From the NCBI RefSeq assembly GCF_003058195.1, contig NZ_QBUH01000001.1, forward strand, positions 310,001 through 374,000: a stretch of 64,000 nt of DNA, read 5' to 3'. The notes beneath the pieces are model-generated. The model did not search any database, had not been told where the DNA came from, and saw nothing but the letters and a program-made list of their open reading frames with translations. This document shows, piece after piece, positions 24,825 to 34,622 of the stretch. Each line of letters begins with the position of its first letter. Positions within the stretch are counted from its first letter, which is position 1. The position numbers and the translations under genes are program-made. This DNA is from Elizabethkingia sp. YR214 (GTDB lineage Bacteria; Bacteroidota; Bacteroidia; Flavobacteriales; Weeksellaceae).

Positions 24825-26294
24825 TTAGTCTACTTTTTTGAAAGCTGCGAGCGTAGAATACTTTTCGGATCTATAGATTTTCACTATCTGATCGAAAATC
24901 TTATCTCTTAAAAGGAATCCAATAAGCCCAAGGATACCCAAACTAATTACTGCTGCGTACATTCCGGCAAAGTATTTTACAATCCCAAATACAGCCATTG
25001 GAACCAGCATCTGCGGAATAATAATGATCAGTATCTTGACATTGAAATTATTTTGCCCTGCTGTGAATCCTTTTGAAGCTGAATTCAGATCAATCGGTTT
25101 TTTATTATAAGCTCCTGCTAATAAAGTAAGATAAGAGTTAACCCCCAGATTATACAGACCCGCCGCAAAGATGGTGAAATAGAATTCCCAGCTTGTGAAG
25201 AAAACGTAGAATGTAGCCAATACCATAGAAACAGCTGTAACGATAACGAAAAGCCACCATTTAGCCTTCAGATACTCTTTATACGGAACATTCTGTGTCA
25301 TCATCAGTGGATAGTAGGAACTATCCCATGCCGGAACTCTTTGCCCGAACATTAAATTGAACCCACCGGTAACAAAAATTCCCAGAAATACCTGCATAAA
25401 GCTATGGGAATAGCCTTTATTAAAAATAAGCAATCCGTAAAATAAAAACAGAAAACCACCAATCAGTGCACTTCTGGCGGCTTTGCTTCTTTTAATAAGT
25501 TTAATATCATTATTAATGAAAGTTCCGATAGCACCAAAGCGGTTTAGGTATTCAATATTCTCTGTTTTTCCGACAGTTTTTTTCATTTCCAGACCCTTGT
25601 CCAGGTAAAGGTTTTGCTTAATAAAACTGAAAGCCATTTTACCCAAAGCCAGAACCAGAATTAACGGAATAAGAAATAGCCACCATTTCTGATATATGGA
25701 ATAGATTAGTGTTTCGGAAATATTCAGTATATCAATAATCTTAAAATAATGTAATCCGCCTAATATGATAATAACCGCAAAAATGGTATATAGTAATGTA
25801 TTATTCTTATTGATAAAGGTATTGATGAAGGCATTGGAAAAGATAAGTGCCACCACAGAAATAAATATAGCCAGTACCGATAATACACTAAAACCTCCAT
25901 CCACTAACAGCAATACTGTAAACGGAAGCATAAACAACAAAAACACCCACGTAAAGAATGACAACAGGATCTTTACCAGAGTGTAGCTTGTAATTTTATT
26001 CTTGGGAATATTAAGGGTAAGTAATGGCTTTATATTATTGGCCGGCAACTGTTGCATAAAATATTTAAGCAACAGATCCAGTACCCAGTATACGAGAAAA
26101 AATCTGCTGAAAAGGATTAATGGATTGACTCCCTCTTTCCTCGCACCAAAAAATAAGGCAAATGCACCTCCGAAGAATATTAATGCCATATAGGCGAAGA
26201 TGAAGAACATACCAATCTTCATCAGGATACCAGCTCCTAACTGCGGACTTCTGAAAAAACTTTTAAACTCCAGACGAATTAGTTTTGCAAACAT
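24825..26294 (-). CDS. DUF5687-family membrane protein (ABC permease partner)
   Basis: This is a 489-residue integral membrane protein with about a dozen hydrophobic helices. It matches the DUF5687 family of Bacteroidota, which is encoded with an ABC ATPase and is thought to be its permease. The N-terminal amphipathic start (LIRLEFKSFFRSP) is typical of ABC-2-type permeases. It is the first gene of a two-gene operon with the ATPase. Confidence 0.85.
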   Translation of the reverse strand: MFAKLIRLEFKSFFRSPQLGAGILMKIGMFFIFAYMALIFFGGAFALFFGARKEGVNPLILFSRFFLVYWVLDLLLKYFMQQLPANNIKPLLTLNIPKNKITSYTLVKILLSFFTWVFLLFMLPFTVLLLVDGGFSVLSVLAIFISVVALIFSNAFINTFINKNNTLLYTIFAVIIILGGLHYFKIIDILNISETLIYSIYQKWWLFLIPLILVLALGKMAFSFIKQNLYLDKGLEMKKTVGKTENIEYLNRFGAIGTFINNDIKLIKRSKAARSALIGGFLFLFYGLLIFNKGYSHSFMQVFLGIFVTGGFNLMFGQRVPAWDSSYYPLMMTQNVPYKEYLKAKWWLFVIVTAVSMVLATFYVFFTSWEFYFTIFAAGLYNLGVNSYLTLLAGAYNKKPIDLNSASKGFTAGQNNFNVKILIIIIPQMLVPMAVFGIVKYFAGMYAAVISLGILGLIGFLLRDKIFDQIVKIYRSEKYSTLAAFKKVD

Positions 26295-26347
26295 GTTAAT
26301 TAGCTTTACTTAATTAGTTAACAATCTGCAAAAAATGTTACAAAAAA

Positions 26348-27295
26348 TTATTTTTTCTGGTCTGTATTTCTGAAAGGCATAGAACCCACATTAAAGCTAC
26401 CATCAACAACAGCTTTCTCCAGTTCCAAAATACCTTTTAGGGATTCGTAATCAACTTTATCGGCATCATCTGTAGGTTTATGGTAGTCATCATGTCCGCC
26501 AGTATGGAAAAACAGAACAGGAATATCTTTTTCGTAGAAAGATGTCTGATCCGATCCTCCACGCCCTTCGTAGCCTGTATAGAATTTCACAAACTTATTA
26601 GGATCGATTTCTTTGAAAATAGTCTCAAATTCAGGTGATGTTCCATAACCGATAACTGAAACACCTCTCTCTTTGTTCAGTCTTCCGATCATATCCATAT
26701 TCAGCATCCAAAGCACTTTACTAAGGTCATAAGTTGGATTTTTCACAAAATATCGTGAACCAACCAATCCTAATTCTTCTGCTCCGAAAGCAATAAATAG
26801 AAAATTAACTGACTCTTTTATGTTATTCTGGCTATAAACACGCGCTAACTCCAGCAATCCGGCAACACCCGAAGCATTGTCATCTGCACCATTGTGTATC
26901 ATACCATAACTGTCTTTTGCCAAAGAGCTTCCTTGTTTTCCCTCTCCAAGATGGTCATAATGTGCTCCGATAACAACAGTCTTAGCAGCATTATTATTTA
27001 AAAAACCAATCACATTTCTGGCAGGTCGGATACTATCGGTAACTTTAACTTTTCTGACTTTAGCTTCAAAATCCTGATAATAACCATTTGCCCCTAAAGG
27101 CTCCAGTTTATATTTTTTAAATTGTGAAACGATATATTTTGCGGCTTCTTGATTTTGCTTACTCCCTGTTCCGCGCCCCTTCATTTGGTCACTTGCCAAA
27201 AAATAAACATGCTTTTTCAGGTTTTTAACTTCAATTTCCTGCGCATAGGAACATAGTCCCAGCAATAAGAAAGTAAATAGAATAGTATTTTTCAT
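26348..27295 (-). CDS. M28-family zinc aminopeptidase, secreted
   Basis: The 315-residue protein has a signal peptide (ILFTFLLLGLCSYA, cut before Gln). The M28 di-zinc ligands are visible in GAHYDHLG (His), NGADDNASG (Asp), AEELGLVGS (catalytic Glu and Glu ligand), NMDMIGR (Asp) and the HTGGHDDYHKPTDD segment (His). It is a periplasmic or outer-membrane-associated aminopeptidase. The ATG at 27295 is preferred because it starts the signal peptide directly. Confidence 0.9.
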   Translation of the reverse strand: MKNTILFTFLLLGLCSYAQEIEVKNLKKHVYFLASDQMKGRGTGSKQNQEAAKYIVSQFKKYKLEPLGANGYYQDFEAKVRKVKVTDSIRPARNVIGFLNNNAAKTVVIGAHYDHLGEGKQGSSLAKDSYGMIHNGADDNASGVAGLLELARVYSQNNIKESVNFLFIAFGAEELGLVGSRYFVKNPTYDLSKVLWMLNMDMIGRLNKERGVSVIGYGTSPEFETIFKEIDPNKFVKFYTGYEGRGGSDQTSFYEKDIPVLFFHTGGHDDYHKPTDDADKVDYESLKGILELEKAVVDGSFNVGSMPFRNTDQKK

Positions 27296-27358
27296 GGGTA
27301 TTAATTCGTACAAAAATAGAGAAAACCCCGCAACGTCGCCAATCTTTGGAAAACGAAA

Positions 27359-29011
27359 CTACAGCATCAGTTCTTTTGCCTGTTCTATTGCTGCCTCAGT
27401 GATCTTGCTACCACTAAGCAACTGGGCAATTTCCTGCAGCTTTTCGTCTTGGTTCAGAGGGATAATAGTAGACTGTGTTTTTCCGCCTATTTCGGATTTC
27501 ATTACTTTATAATTGTAATCTCCTTTGGCAGCAACCTGAGCCAGGTGGGTAATAACAATAAGCTGCATACCCTGCCCCATCTCATGCATTAATTTTCCAA
27601 TTTCTTCGGCTACACGGCCGGAGACTCCGGTATCTATTTCGTCCAGAATCAGCGTTGGCAATTCAGAATTTTCAGCCATAATCTTTTTAACAGCAAGCAT
27701 TACACGAGATCTTTCTCCCCCGGAAATAGCGGTATGGACAGGTTTCATAGGGAAACCTGTATTAGCCTGAAATAAAAGCTGAATAGTATCACTACCATAT
27801 TCATTAAATTCAGGATCTTCGCTTAGATCGACTTCCATTCTGGCTTTTTCCAAGCCAAGGCATTGTAAAATATGCTGGCTTTTCTCAACAAAAATTTTAG
27901 CCCCGGACTTTCTATTTTTAGTAAGTTCCGCTGCTATTTTTTTGAGTTTTGTCTTTTGTTGTTCGATATACTGAAGCTGCTCTTTGATGTGCTCTTCAAG
28001 GTTTTCTGCAAGATTTTGTTCTTTAGCATACTCATCACGGATATTAACAAGTTCTTCTACAGACTGTACCTGATGTTTGATCAATAATGTATTTACCAGG
28101 TTGAGTCTGGTATTAAGCTCTTGCAGAGCTTCAGGATTCATTTGTACTTTTTCAAGTTCGTTTTCACAAGAATCCGCTATATCTTTTAGTTCAAAATACA
28201 GGCTCTGGATACGCTCAGAGAGTTGTTCATAGCTTTCAGAATATCCTGTAATCTTTGAAAGCTTTACTCTAATCTCGTTCAGAACAATAAGTACTCCGGC
28301 TTCATCCTGCTGCAAAAGCTGATAAGTCTGCGATAATTGTTCTATAATAGTTTCTGCATTTTCCTGTGCAGAAAGTTCATTTTTCAGTTCATCCAGATTC
28401 AACTGATCCAGTTGTGCTTCCTCCAGCTCCTGTAAAAGATACTGATGGTAATCTGCCTCTTTATTGCCTTCTGCTAAACGTTTCTCTAACTGCAGAAGCT
28501 TGGCTTTTGCCTGTGTATAAATTTTAAATTCCGACTGATAATCGGCTAATAATTTCTGATTTTTTGCCAGTCCGTCGATTATTCCAAACTGGTATGTTTC
28601 TGAAAAAAGATTAGACGTTTCAAACTGCGAATGAATATCTATGAGTCTTTCAGAAAGTTCTTGTAATATGGATAATGTAACCGGAACATCATTAACAAAA
28701 GCTCTCGATTTACCGGCAGGTGCAATTTCCCTGCGAATAAGTGTTTCTTTCTCAAAATCAAGATCGTTATCTTCAAAAAAGCTTTTAAACTTCTCTTCAT
28801 CCAGTACAAAAGTCCCCTCCACGATACTTTTCTTTTCAGTATCGGCAATTGACTTCAGATCTGCCCTTTCACCCATCATGAGGCGCAGTGCACCAAGAAT
28901 AATCGATTTACCAGCTCCTGTTTCTCCGGTAATTACCTGTAGCCCCTTATGCAGGTCTACTTCCAGCCGATCGATCAATGCAAAATTCTGAATGAATATT
29001 TTAGATAACAT
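27359..29011 (-). CDS. recN: DNA repair protein RecN
   Basis: RecN is an SMC-like ATPase acting in double-strand break repair. The 550-residue protein has Walker A GETGAGKS near residue 30, a long central coiled coil (about residues 160-370), the ABC signature SGGERSRVMLAV near residue 430 and Walker B TLILDEIDTGVSG near residue 455. It starts 24 bases after coaBC ends. Confidence 0.95.
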   Translation of the reverse strand: MLSKIFIQNFALIDRLEVDLHKGLQVITGETGAGKSIILGALRLMMGERADLKSIADTEKKSIVEGTFVLDEEKFKSFFEDNDLDFEKETLIRREIAPAGKSRAFVNDVPVTLSILQELSERLIDIHSQFETSNLFSETYQFGIIDGLAKNQKLLADYQSEFKIYTQAKAKLLQLEKRLAEGNKEADYHQYLLQELEEAQLDQLNLDELKNELSAQENAETIIEQLSQTYQLLQQDEAGVLIVLNEIRVKLSKITGYSESYEQLSERIQSLYFELKDIADSCENELEKVQMNPEALQELNTRLNLVNTLLIKHQVQSVEELVNIRDEYAKEQNLAENLEEHIKEQLQYIEQQKTKLKKIAAELTKNRKSGAKIFVEKSQHILQCLGLEKARMEVDLSEDPEFNEYGSDTIQLLFQANTGFPMKPVHTAISGGERSRVMLAVKKIMAENSELPTLILDEIDTGVSGRVAEEIGKLMHEMGQGMQLIVITHLAQVAAKGDYNYKVMKSEIGGKTQSTIIPLNQDEKLQEIAQLLSGSKITEAAIEQAKELML

Positions 29012-29035
29012 TTTTCCTTCGTTTACGCTATTTGT

Positions 29036-30247
29036 TTAGTGTAATTTCTCTTCTACTACGTTTAAGATGTCCTCTGCTACTTCTGTCTTCTTTTTAAGGT
29101 CGAATACCTTGCTTTCTCCTTCTTTTGTAAAAATACTGATCTTATTGGTATCTCTCTTAAATCCTGCTCCGGAATCCTGAAGTGAATTCAGTATAATAAG
29201 ATCCAGGTTCTTCTGTACCAGTTTAGATTTAGCATATTCTACCTCATTTTGAGTTTCCAGAGCAAAACCTACTAACAACTGATGGCTTTTCTTTTCACCC
29301 ATTGTCTTCAGAATATCAGGATTTTTCACAAGCTCTATCATAAAGTCCTGTTCTTTCTTTTTGATCTTCTGATCCGAATAATATTTGGGTGTATAATCTG
29401 CTACAGCAGCACTCATAATGGCTACATCTACATTCTCATAATACTTAAATACTTCTTCCAGCATCTCTTTTGCTGAAATTACAGCATGTAATGAAATATT
29501 GGGATGCGTAGTATGCAAGCTGCTTGGACCAGAAATAAGAATAACCTCAGCACCTCTGTCTGCAGCTGCTTCTGCCAATGCAAATCCCATTTTACCAGAA
29601 GAATGATTTCCGATAAAACGAACAGGGTCTATTGGTTCGAAAGTTGGTCCTGCCGTAATCAGTATCTTCTTACCTTTAAGCAAAGAATTTGAATTCTCTG
29701 TACTAAAGAATTGTTGTAAATGTCTGAATATAGTTTCCGGTTCAGCCATTCTGCCAAGTCCCGTAAGTCCACTTGCAAGTTCCCCCTCTTCAGCCGGAAT
29801 AATCCGGTTTCCAAAGCCTTCAATCTTTTTCAGGTTTTCGGTTGTTGTAGGATGTGCATACATATCCAGATCCATAGCAGGAGCCACAAAAACCGGACAT
29901 TTAGCCGACAGATAAGTTGCCTGTAAAAGGTTATCACATAAACCTGTAGCCATCTTTGCCAGCGTATTTGCTGTACATGGAGCAATAAGCATTACATCTG
30001 CCCATAGTGCTAAATCAACATGATTATTCCAGGTTCCTTCTGTATTATAAAAATCTGTATATACCGGATTTCTGGATAAGGTTGAAAGACTGAGAGGTGT
30101 AACAAACTGGTGTGCATCCTCCGTCATAATCACCTGCACTTCTGCACCGTTTTTCACCAGTTCTCTTATCAGAAAATGGATTTTATAGGCAGCAATACCA
30201 CCTGTAACGCCCACTAATACTTTTCTTCCTTGTAAACTGTTCGCCAT
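29036..30247 (-). CDS. coaBC: Phosphopantothenoylcysteine decarboxylase / phosphopantothenate-cysteine ligase
   Basis: This bifunctional enzyme makes 4'-phosphopantetheine for coenzyme A. The N-terminal flavoprotein domain has GVTGGIAAYK and the APAMDLDMYAHPTT active-site motif. The C-terminal ligase domain starts near residue 185 with ILITAGPTFEPIDPVRFIGN and carries the SAAVADYTP and KNPDIL segments. The ATG at 30247 is used in place of an upstream one that would add ten unusual residues. It lies in the Bacteroidota order bamD-rpoZ-coaBC-recN. Confidence 0.95.
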   Translation of the reverse strand: MANSLQGRKVLVGVTGGIAAYKIHFLIRELVKNGAEVQVIMTEDAHQFVTPLSLSTLSRNPVYTDFYNTEGTWNNHVDLALWADVMLIAPCTANTLAKMATGLCDNLLQATYLSAKCPVFVAPAMDLDMYAHPTTTENLKKIEGFGNRIIPAEEGELASGLTGLGRMAEPETIFRHLQQFFSTENSNSLLKGKKILITAGPTFEPIDPVRFIGNHSSGKMGFALAEAAADRGAEVILISGPSSLHTTHPNISLHAVISAKEMLEEVFKYYENVDVAIMSAAVADYTPKYYSDQKIKKKEQDFMIELVKNPDILKTMGEKKSHQLLVGFALETQNEVEYAKSKLVQKNLDLIILNSLQDSGAGFKRDTNKISIFTKEGESKVFDLKKKTEVAEDILNVVEEKLH

Positions 30248-30335
30248 GCTGAAAAATTTGTAGTAATAATACGACAAAAAGATGTCTTAAAAAAACATCT
30301 TCCTGCCAATATTCATAAAAGTCGTTGTAAAACGC

Positions 30336-30659
30336 TTAGTTTCTGTCTTCTGTCTTACGGAAATAGATATCACCATCCATCCATTCCTGAACTGCGATTG
30401 AAGTTGGTTTTGGTAATCTTTCGTAGTTCTTAGAAATCTCAATTTGTTCTCTGTTTTCAAAAACTTCTTCCAGAGTTGAGTTATGAACAGCAAATTCATC
30501 TAATTTTTGGTGAAGTTCTGTTCTGATTTCAGCATTAATCTGCTCCGCTCTTTTACCCATAATTACAATAGCTTCGTAGATGCTACCTACTTTTTCTTCG
30601 ATCTTATTCTTATCGTAAGTGATGGTGTTTACTGGTGCTTTAGAATCTTTAACGCTCAT
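30336..30659 (-). CDS. rpoZ: RNA polymerase omega/Rpb6-like subunit
   Basis: This is the 107-residue omega homologue found in Bacteroidota between bamD and coaBC. The GSIYEAIVIMGKRAEQIN helix near residue 28 is the conserved omega/Rpb6 core. Omega helps assembly of the RNA polymerase core. The overlapping 70-residue frame in the same region is a shadow. Confidence 0.88.
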   Translation of the reverse strand: MSVKDSKAPVNTITYDKNKIEEKVGSIYEAIVIMGKRAEQINAEIRTELHQKLDEFAVHNSTLEEVFENREQIEISKNYERLPKPTSIAVQEWMDGDIYFRKTEDRN

Positions 30660-30684
30660 ATCTGATTTACTTTAATTTAAAATT

Positions 30685-31701
30685 TTAGTTGCTTTTTCTA
30701 GGTATTTTGAAAGTAGCTGCCGGAGGTGGTGTATTTAATATAGCCGAATCCTTTTGCAACCCTCTTACCTTATCTTTATATTCTTTTACAGCTTTAGCCT
30801 TGCGGTTATTCTCTGCTTTTTTTTCCATTTCAGCAGCTTGTTCAGCTGAAAGTTTTTTAATTTTTGCTTCTCTCTCTGCTCTTCTCTTCTCGTATTCTAC
30901 TTTAAGTTTTGCAAAGTTTTCTTTCTCATGCTCCAGAGACTCTCTTATTTTCACAGCATCTTTACTGTTATCAGAGTCTGGGAATTCACGTTCCACCTGT
31001 TTGGTAAAAGAAATAGCATTTTCTATTCTGTCTGATTTCAGATCATAACTAGATAATACAGCCAATCTTTCTTTAGATCTCATCATATAATTAAAGATCT
31101 GTGGACGAAGTTTTGTAGAAGGATAATCTTCCAATACATTTTCAAATGCTATATCTGCAGCTTTATATTCAGCCATTTTATAATACTGACGCGCATTTTC
31201 GTAAGCTTTGAATTCTAGTTTGTAAGACAATTCATCTACAAGCTTAGAAATATTTTTTGATCTTTCCGAACCTGGATAAGTATTCAGGAATTCCTGAAGT
31301 TCATTAATCGCAGAAATTGTACTTTCCTGATCCAGATTATAATCTCTTGAATCCTGGTGGTAACAAAGTGCCGACATATAAGCAGCTTCTTCTCTTCGTG
31401 GATCTCTCGGGTTATTTACAGTAAAGCTTTTAAACTGGTGCCCTGCTAATTTATAACTTTTGTCATAGTAATTAGCATAAGCTTGTTTATAGCTCATATC
31501 GGCTAACTCATCGGTTCCTGCAAGCAGATTTGGTAATCTGTCGTAAAGCGCTAGAGCCTGCTTCCAATTCTTTTTTTCGTAATATTTGTCAGCTGCTTTA
31601 AGAATAACTTCTTTGTCTGCGCTTTTCATTGCGTTGTCAAACTCTTTGTTACAAGAAACAACGATCAATGCAAGAGTAATAAAGGTTAGAATCTTTTTCA
31701 T
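30685..31701 (-). CDS. bamD: Outer-membrane assembly lipoprotein BamD
   Basis: BamD is the essential lipoprotein of the BAM complex that inserts beta-barrels. The 338-residue protein has lipobox Cys17 (LIVVSC), five TPR units over residues 25-245 (KKNWKQALALYDRLPN, the YKLAGHQFKSF and NPRDPRREEAAYMSALCYH segments), and a C-terminal charged coiled-coil extension rich in Lys/Glu/Ala that is longer than in E. coli. It is followed by rpoZ 25 bases downstream. Confidence 0.92.
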   Translation of the reverse strand: MKKILTFITLALIVVSCNKEFDNAMKSADKEVILKAADKYYEKKNWKQALALYDRLPNLLAGTDELADMSYKQAYANYYDKSYKLAGHQFKSFTVNNPRDPRREEAAYMSALCYHQDSRDYNLDQESTISAINELQEFLNTYPGSERSKNISKLVDELSYKLEFKAYENARQYYKMAEYKAADIAFENVLEDYPSTKLRPQIFNYMMRSKERLAVLSSYDLKSDRIENAISFTKQVEREFPDSDNSKDAVKIRESLEHEKENFAKLKVEYEKRRAEREAKIKKLSAEQAAEMEKKAENNRKAKAVKEYKDKVRGLQKDSAILNTPPPAATFKIPRKSN

Positions 31702-31760
31702 AAATATTTCCGGGCTTTACCTAAGGAATCTTTTCCTTATTAGTTTGCCTATTCGATCTG

Positions 31761-31768
31761 CAAAAATA
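31761..31768 (-). promoter_or_regulatory. Candidate -7 box for bamD-rpoZ-coaBC-recN
   Basis: The minus strand reads TATTTTTG, matching TAnnTTTG, about 60 bases before the bamD start. The -33 TTG candidate is at a shorter than usual distance. Confidence 0.4.
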
Positions 31769-31806
31769 AGATTTTTTTTACAATAGAATTGTTTTTATGA
31801 TAGTTT

Positions 31807-31847
31807 AACAGTATAGTAATCTCTTTTTAAGAAACCACTATACTGTT
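31807..31847 (-). terminator. Terminator after the efflux operon
   Basis: An 11-bp perfect stem (31807-31817 with 31837-31847) with a 19-base loop lies between the MFS gene (ends 31879) and bamD. The loop is long and T-rich, so efficiency is uncertain. Confidence 0.5.
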
Positions 31848-31878
31848 ATTATCTGTTTATTACGATTCCGGCACCTGT

Positions 31879-33456
31879 TTAGTGCGCTGCGTCGGCAGGA
31901 TTTATCTTTGATTTCCCCTGCTTGATGGAAAGCACAAACGGAATACAAATAAGGAATAGTATACCAAGATACAGGAAAACATCTGCATACGTCAGTACCA
32001 TTGCCTGCTTCATCACCTGTCCTTCCAATAGTTTATATGCTCTTCCTAATGCCTCCTGTGCTGTAGCCCCTTTTGACATCATCATTTGCTGATACATCTG
32101 TATTCTTTGCGCAACAATATCTTTGGTGATATCAACATGGGCCATTAGATTTACTCTGTGTTTTTGAGAATCTCTCGCTATATATGTGGTAATAATTGCA
32201 ATACCAAATGAACCACCTAATTGTCTCATCATCCCTGTAAAAGCTGCTCCTTCTGCAATTTCTCTACCTTTTAAGGATGAAAGTGATAGTGTTGTAATTG
32301 GCACAAATAACAGACCTAATCCAACCCCTCTAATTACTAACGGCCAGAAAAACTCTTCCGTAGAGGTATATGGAGTCATCTCATAATACATCGCAAGACT
32401 GTATACAAAGAATATTGCAAATCCCAGTGTAACCAAATATTTCTGAGGCACTCCTTTCTGAAGTAACTTCCCGATAATTGGCATCATAAGTCCGGTCATA
32501 ATAGATGACGGTACCAGTAGTAATCCGGCATCTGTAGCCGTCCATCCTAATATAGACTGTGTATATATTGGGACAATAAATGTTGATCCGTATAAACCAA
32601 ATCCTAATACAAAGGTAAGAACGGTTCCCACCGCCAGGTTAGTATTCTTCAATACTCTCAGGTTTACAATAGGATATTTTGCCGTTAGCTCCCTCCATAA
32701 AAAGAAGATTGCAGACAATACAGTAACTATACTCAGGATCAGAATAATCTTATCATTGAACCAGTCGTCTTGTTGACCATGTTCTAAAACGTACTGTAAA
32801 GATCCTACAGATGTAGAAAGCAGCATAATCCCCCACCAGTCTACCTCACTCGGTTTACGTTTCTCGCCATATCGCGGACTTTTTACAAAATTCATTGCCA
32901 ACAATGCTGCAATAATCCCAAGCGGAATGTTGATATAGAAAATATATGGCCAAGAGAAATTATCTACAATATATCCTCCTAATGGTGGCCCTAATGTAGG
33001 TCCTACAATAACTCCCATACCATAAATGGCCTGAGCCATACCTCTCTTCTCCACCGGGAAAATTTCGGTAATAATGGTTTGCGAGGTTACCAGCAAGGCA
33101 CCACCACCAAGTCCTTGTATAAACCTAAAGATAATAAGCTCCGCCATTGAGGTTGAATTTCCACAAAGGAAAGAAGCCGCGGTAAAGACAATGATGGAAG
33201 CTACAAAGTAATTTCTTCTACCAAACTGCTGAGAAAGCCATGCCGTCATGGGTACCATAATTACGTTTGCAATAGCATAAGCAGTAACTACCCAGGCAAC
33301 ATCTTCCAGTGTTACTCCCAAACTCCCTTTCATAGAGTCCAGAGCCACGTTCACAATGGTAGTATCTACGATTTCCAGAAGGGCACATAATACCGCCATT
33401 AAAACGATAATACCCCTTCTAAAACCATATTCTACCAGAGAATCCGGATTTTCCAT
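31879..33456 (-). CDS. DHA2-family MFS drug efflux transporter (EmrB/QacA type)
   Basis: The 525-residue protein has about 14 transmembrane helices, the number of the DHA2 group. It has the motif-A-like loop WLSQQFGRRNYF near residue 83 and the antiporter motif C stretch GVIVGPTLGPPLGGYIVD near residue 155. With the adaptor and TolC genes upstream it forms a tripartite efflux pump spanning both membranes. Substrates cannot be read from sequence. Confidence 0.92.
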   Translation of the reverse strand: MENPDSLVEYGFRRGIIVLMAVLCALLEIVDTTIVNVALDSMKGSLGVTLEDVAWVVTAYAIANVIMVPMTAWLSQQFGRRNYFVASIIVFTAASFLCGNSTSMAELIIFRFIQGLGGGALLVTSQTIITEIFPVEKRGMAQAIYGMGVIVGPTLGPPLGGYIVDNFSWPYIFYINIPLGIIAALLAMNFVKSPRYGEKRKPSEVDWWGIMLLSTSVGSLQYVLEHGQQDDWFNDKIILILSIVTVLSAIFFLWRELTAKYPIVNLRVLKNTNLAVGTVLTFVLGFGLYGSTFIVPIYTQSILGWTATDAGLLLVPSSIMTGLMMPIIGKLLQKGVPQKYLVTLGFAIFFVYSLAMYYEMTPYTSTEEFFWPLVIRGVGLGLLFVPITTLSLSSLKGREIAEGAAFTGMMRQLGGSFGIAIITTYIARDSQKHRVNLMAHVDITKDIVAQRIQMYQQMMMSKGATAQEALGRAYKLLEGQVMKQAMVLTYADVFLYLGILFLICIPFVLSIKQGKSKINPADAAH

Positions 33457-33476
33457 TAATCAATTAAGGTATTTAG

Positions 33477-33494
33477 AACGGAGAAATCTCCGTT
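33477..33494 (-). other. Hairpin between adaptor and MFS transporter genes
   Basis: A perfect 8-bp stem (33477-33484 with 33487-33494) with a 2-base loop lies in the 53-base gap between the adaptor gene and the MFS gene. With a T-poor flank on the transcribed strand it is more likely an mRNA stability or attenuation element than a full terminator. Confidence 0.35.
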
Positions 33495-33509
33495 TCTTTT
33501 ATTTATAAA

Positions 33510-34598
33510 TTATTTAGTAGTCACATCAACATCCAGATTCATTCCCGGACGAAGATATTTCAGCATAGGATCTTTCGGGTTTACAAACTCGATAGATACT
33601 GGTAGTCTTTGTACCACTTTTACAAAGTTTCCTGAAGCATTATCCGGAGGTAAAAGAGAGAACTGAGCTCCTGTTGCCGGAGAGAAAGAGCTTACCTTAG
33701 CTTCGAATTTATGCTTTGGATAAGCATCCGCTTTAATTTCTACCTTCTGTCCGGTTCTTATTTTTTCTAACTGCGTTTCTTTAAAGTTAGCAACAACCCA
33801 GATATGCTCGTCTACAATGTTAAATAACTGCTGACCAGGGTTAAGTAATTGCCCCTGCTGTAAATCTATTCTTGAAACAAAACCTGAAACTGGTGCTGTA
33901 ATTACAGTATAAGAAAGGTTGATTTTTGCAGCCTCTAACGACGCTTTGCTTTTCTCCAGATTAGCTTTTGCTACTGATACCTGAGAACCTACAGCGTGGC
34001 TTTGAGAAATTGTAGCTTGTGTTTGATTTTGGGTAGCTAATCTCTGACTTTCAAATCCTTTTACAGTTGCCTGAGCTTCAAGCATTGCTGTACGAGCCTG
34101 TTCAAATTGTTGTTTTGTAATGCTGTGGTCCTGATAAAGATTGCTGTATCTGTTATAATCTTGTGTTGCCTGCCAAAGTTTAGCTTTTGCAGCATCAATA
34201 TTAGCGTTCATTGCAGCAACCTGACTATTTGTGATAGGCAATGTAGAAGTAGATGCTTCAGTCTGTGCCTGTGCTGCAGTAATACCGCTTTCAGCCTGAG
34301 AAACTCCGGCTCTTGCTTCTTCTACCTTAGTATTGATATCACTTGCATCAAGAATTAAAAGCGTATCTCCTTTTTTCACATACTGATTATCTTTTACTCT
34401 TACTTCTTTGATAAAGGCCTGAATTCTTGGAGTAATAGCCGTTATATTTGTTTCTATCTGCGCATCATCAGTTGTCTGGTGCACTTGCGCATGCTGATAT
34501 TTATAAAATCCAAATGCCCCACCTCCGACAATAAGAACCGCAAGGATGGCAATAAATTTTGAATTAATTTTCTTTTTATTTGGAACTTGTTCAGACAT
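33510..34598 (-). CDS. HlyD/EmrA-family membrane fusion protein
   Basis: This is a 362-residue periplasmic adaptor. The N-terminal membrane anchor lies at about residues 15-30 (FIAILAVLIVGGGAFGFY). The biotinyl-lipoyl hairpin starts with the ITPRIQAFIKEVRVKDNQYVKKGD segment, and a long coiled-coil hairpin spans about residues 90-215. The second lipoyl half is ITAPVSGFVSRIDLQQGQLL, followed by a beta-barrel domain. It bridges the MFS transporter and TolC channel. Confidence 0.93.
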   Translation of the reverse strand: MSEQVPNKKKINSKFIAILAVLIVGGGAFGFYKYQHAQVHQTTDDAQIETNITAITPRIQAFIKEVRVKDNQYVKKGDTLLILDASDINTKVEEARAGVSQAESGITAAQAQTEASTSTLPITNSQVAAMNANIDAAKAKLWQATQDYNRYSNLYQDHSITKQQFEQARTAMLEAQATVKGFESQRLATQNQTQATISQSHAVGSQVSVAKANLEKSKASLEAAKINLSYTVITAPVSGFVSRIDLQQGQLLNPGQQLFNIVDEHIWVVANFKETQLEKIRTGQKVEIKADAYPKHKFEAKVSSFSPATGAQFSLLPPDNASGNFVKVVQRLPVSIEFVNPKDPMLKYLRPGMNLDVDVTTK

Positions 34599-34622
34599 TT
34601 CTATGTTTATTATTTGCCGTTA

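Noticed and set aside
30287-30499. 70-codon minus-strand frame overlapping rpoZ
   Set aside because: It overlaps the recognised omega-subunit gene in another frame and has no conserved pattern.
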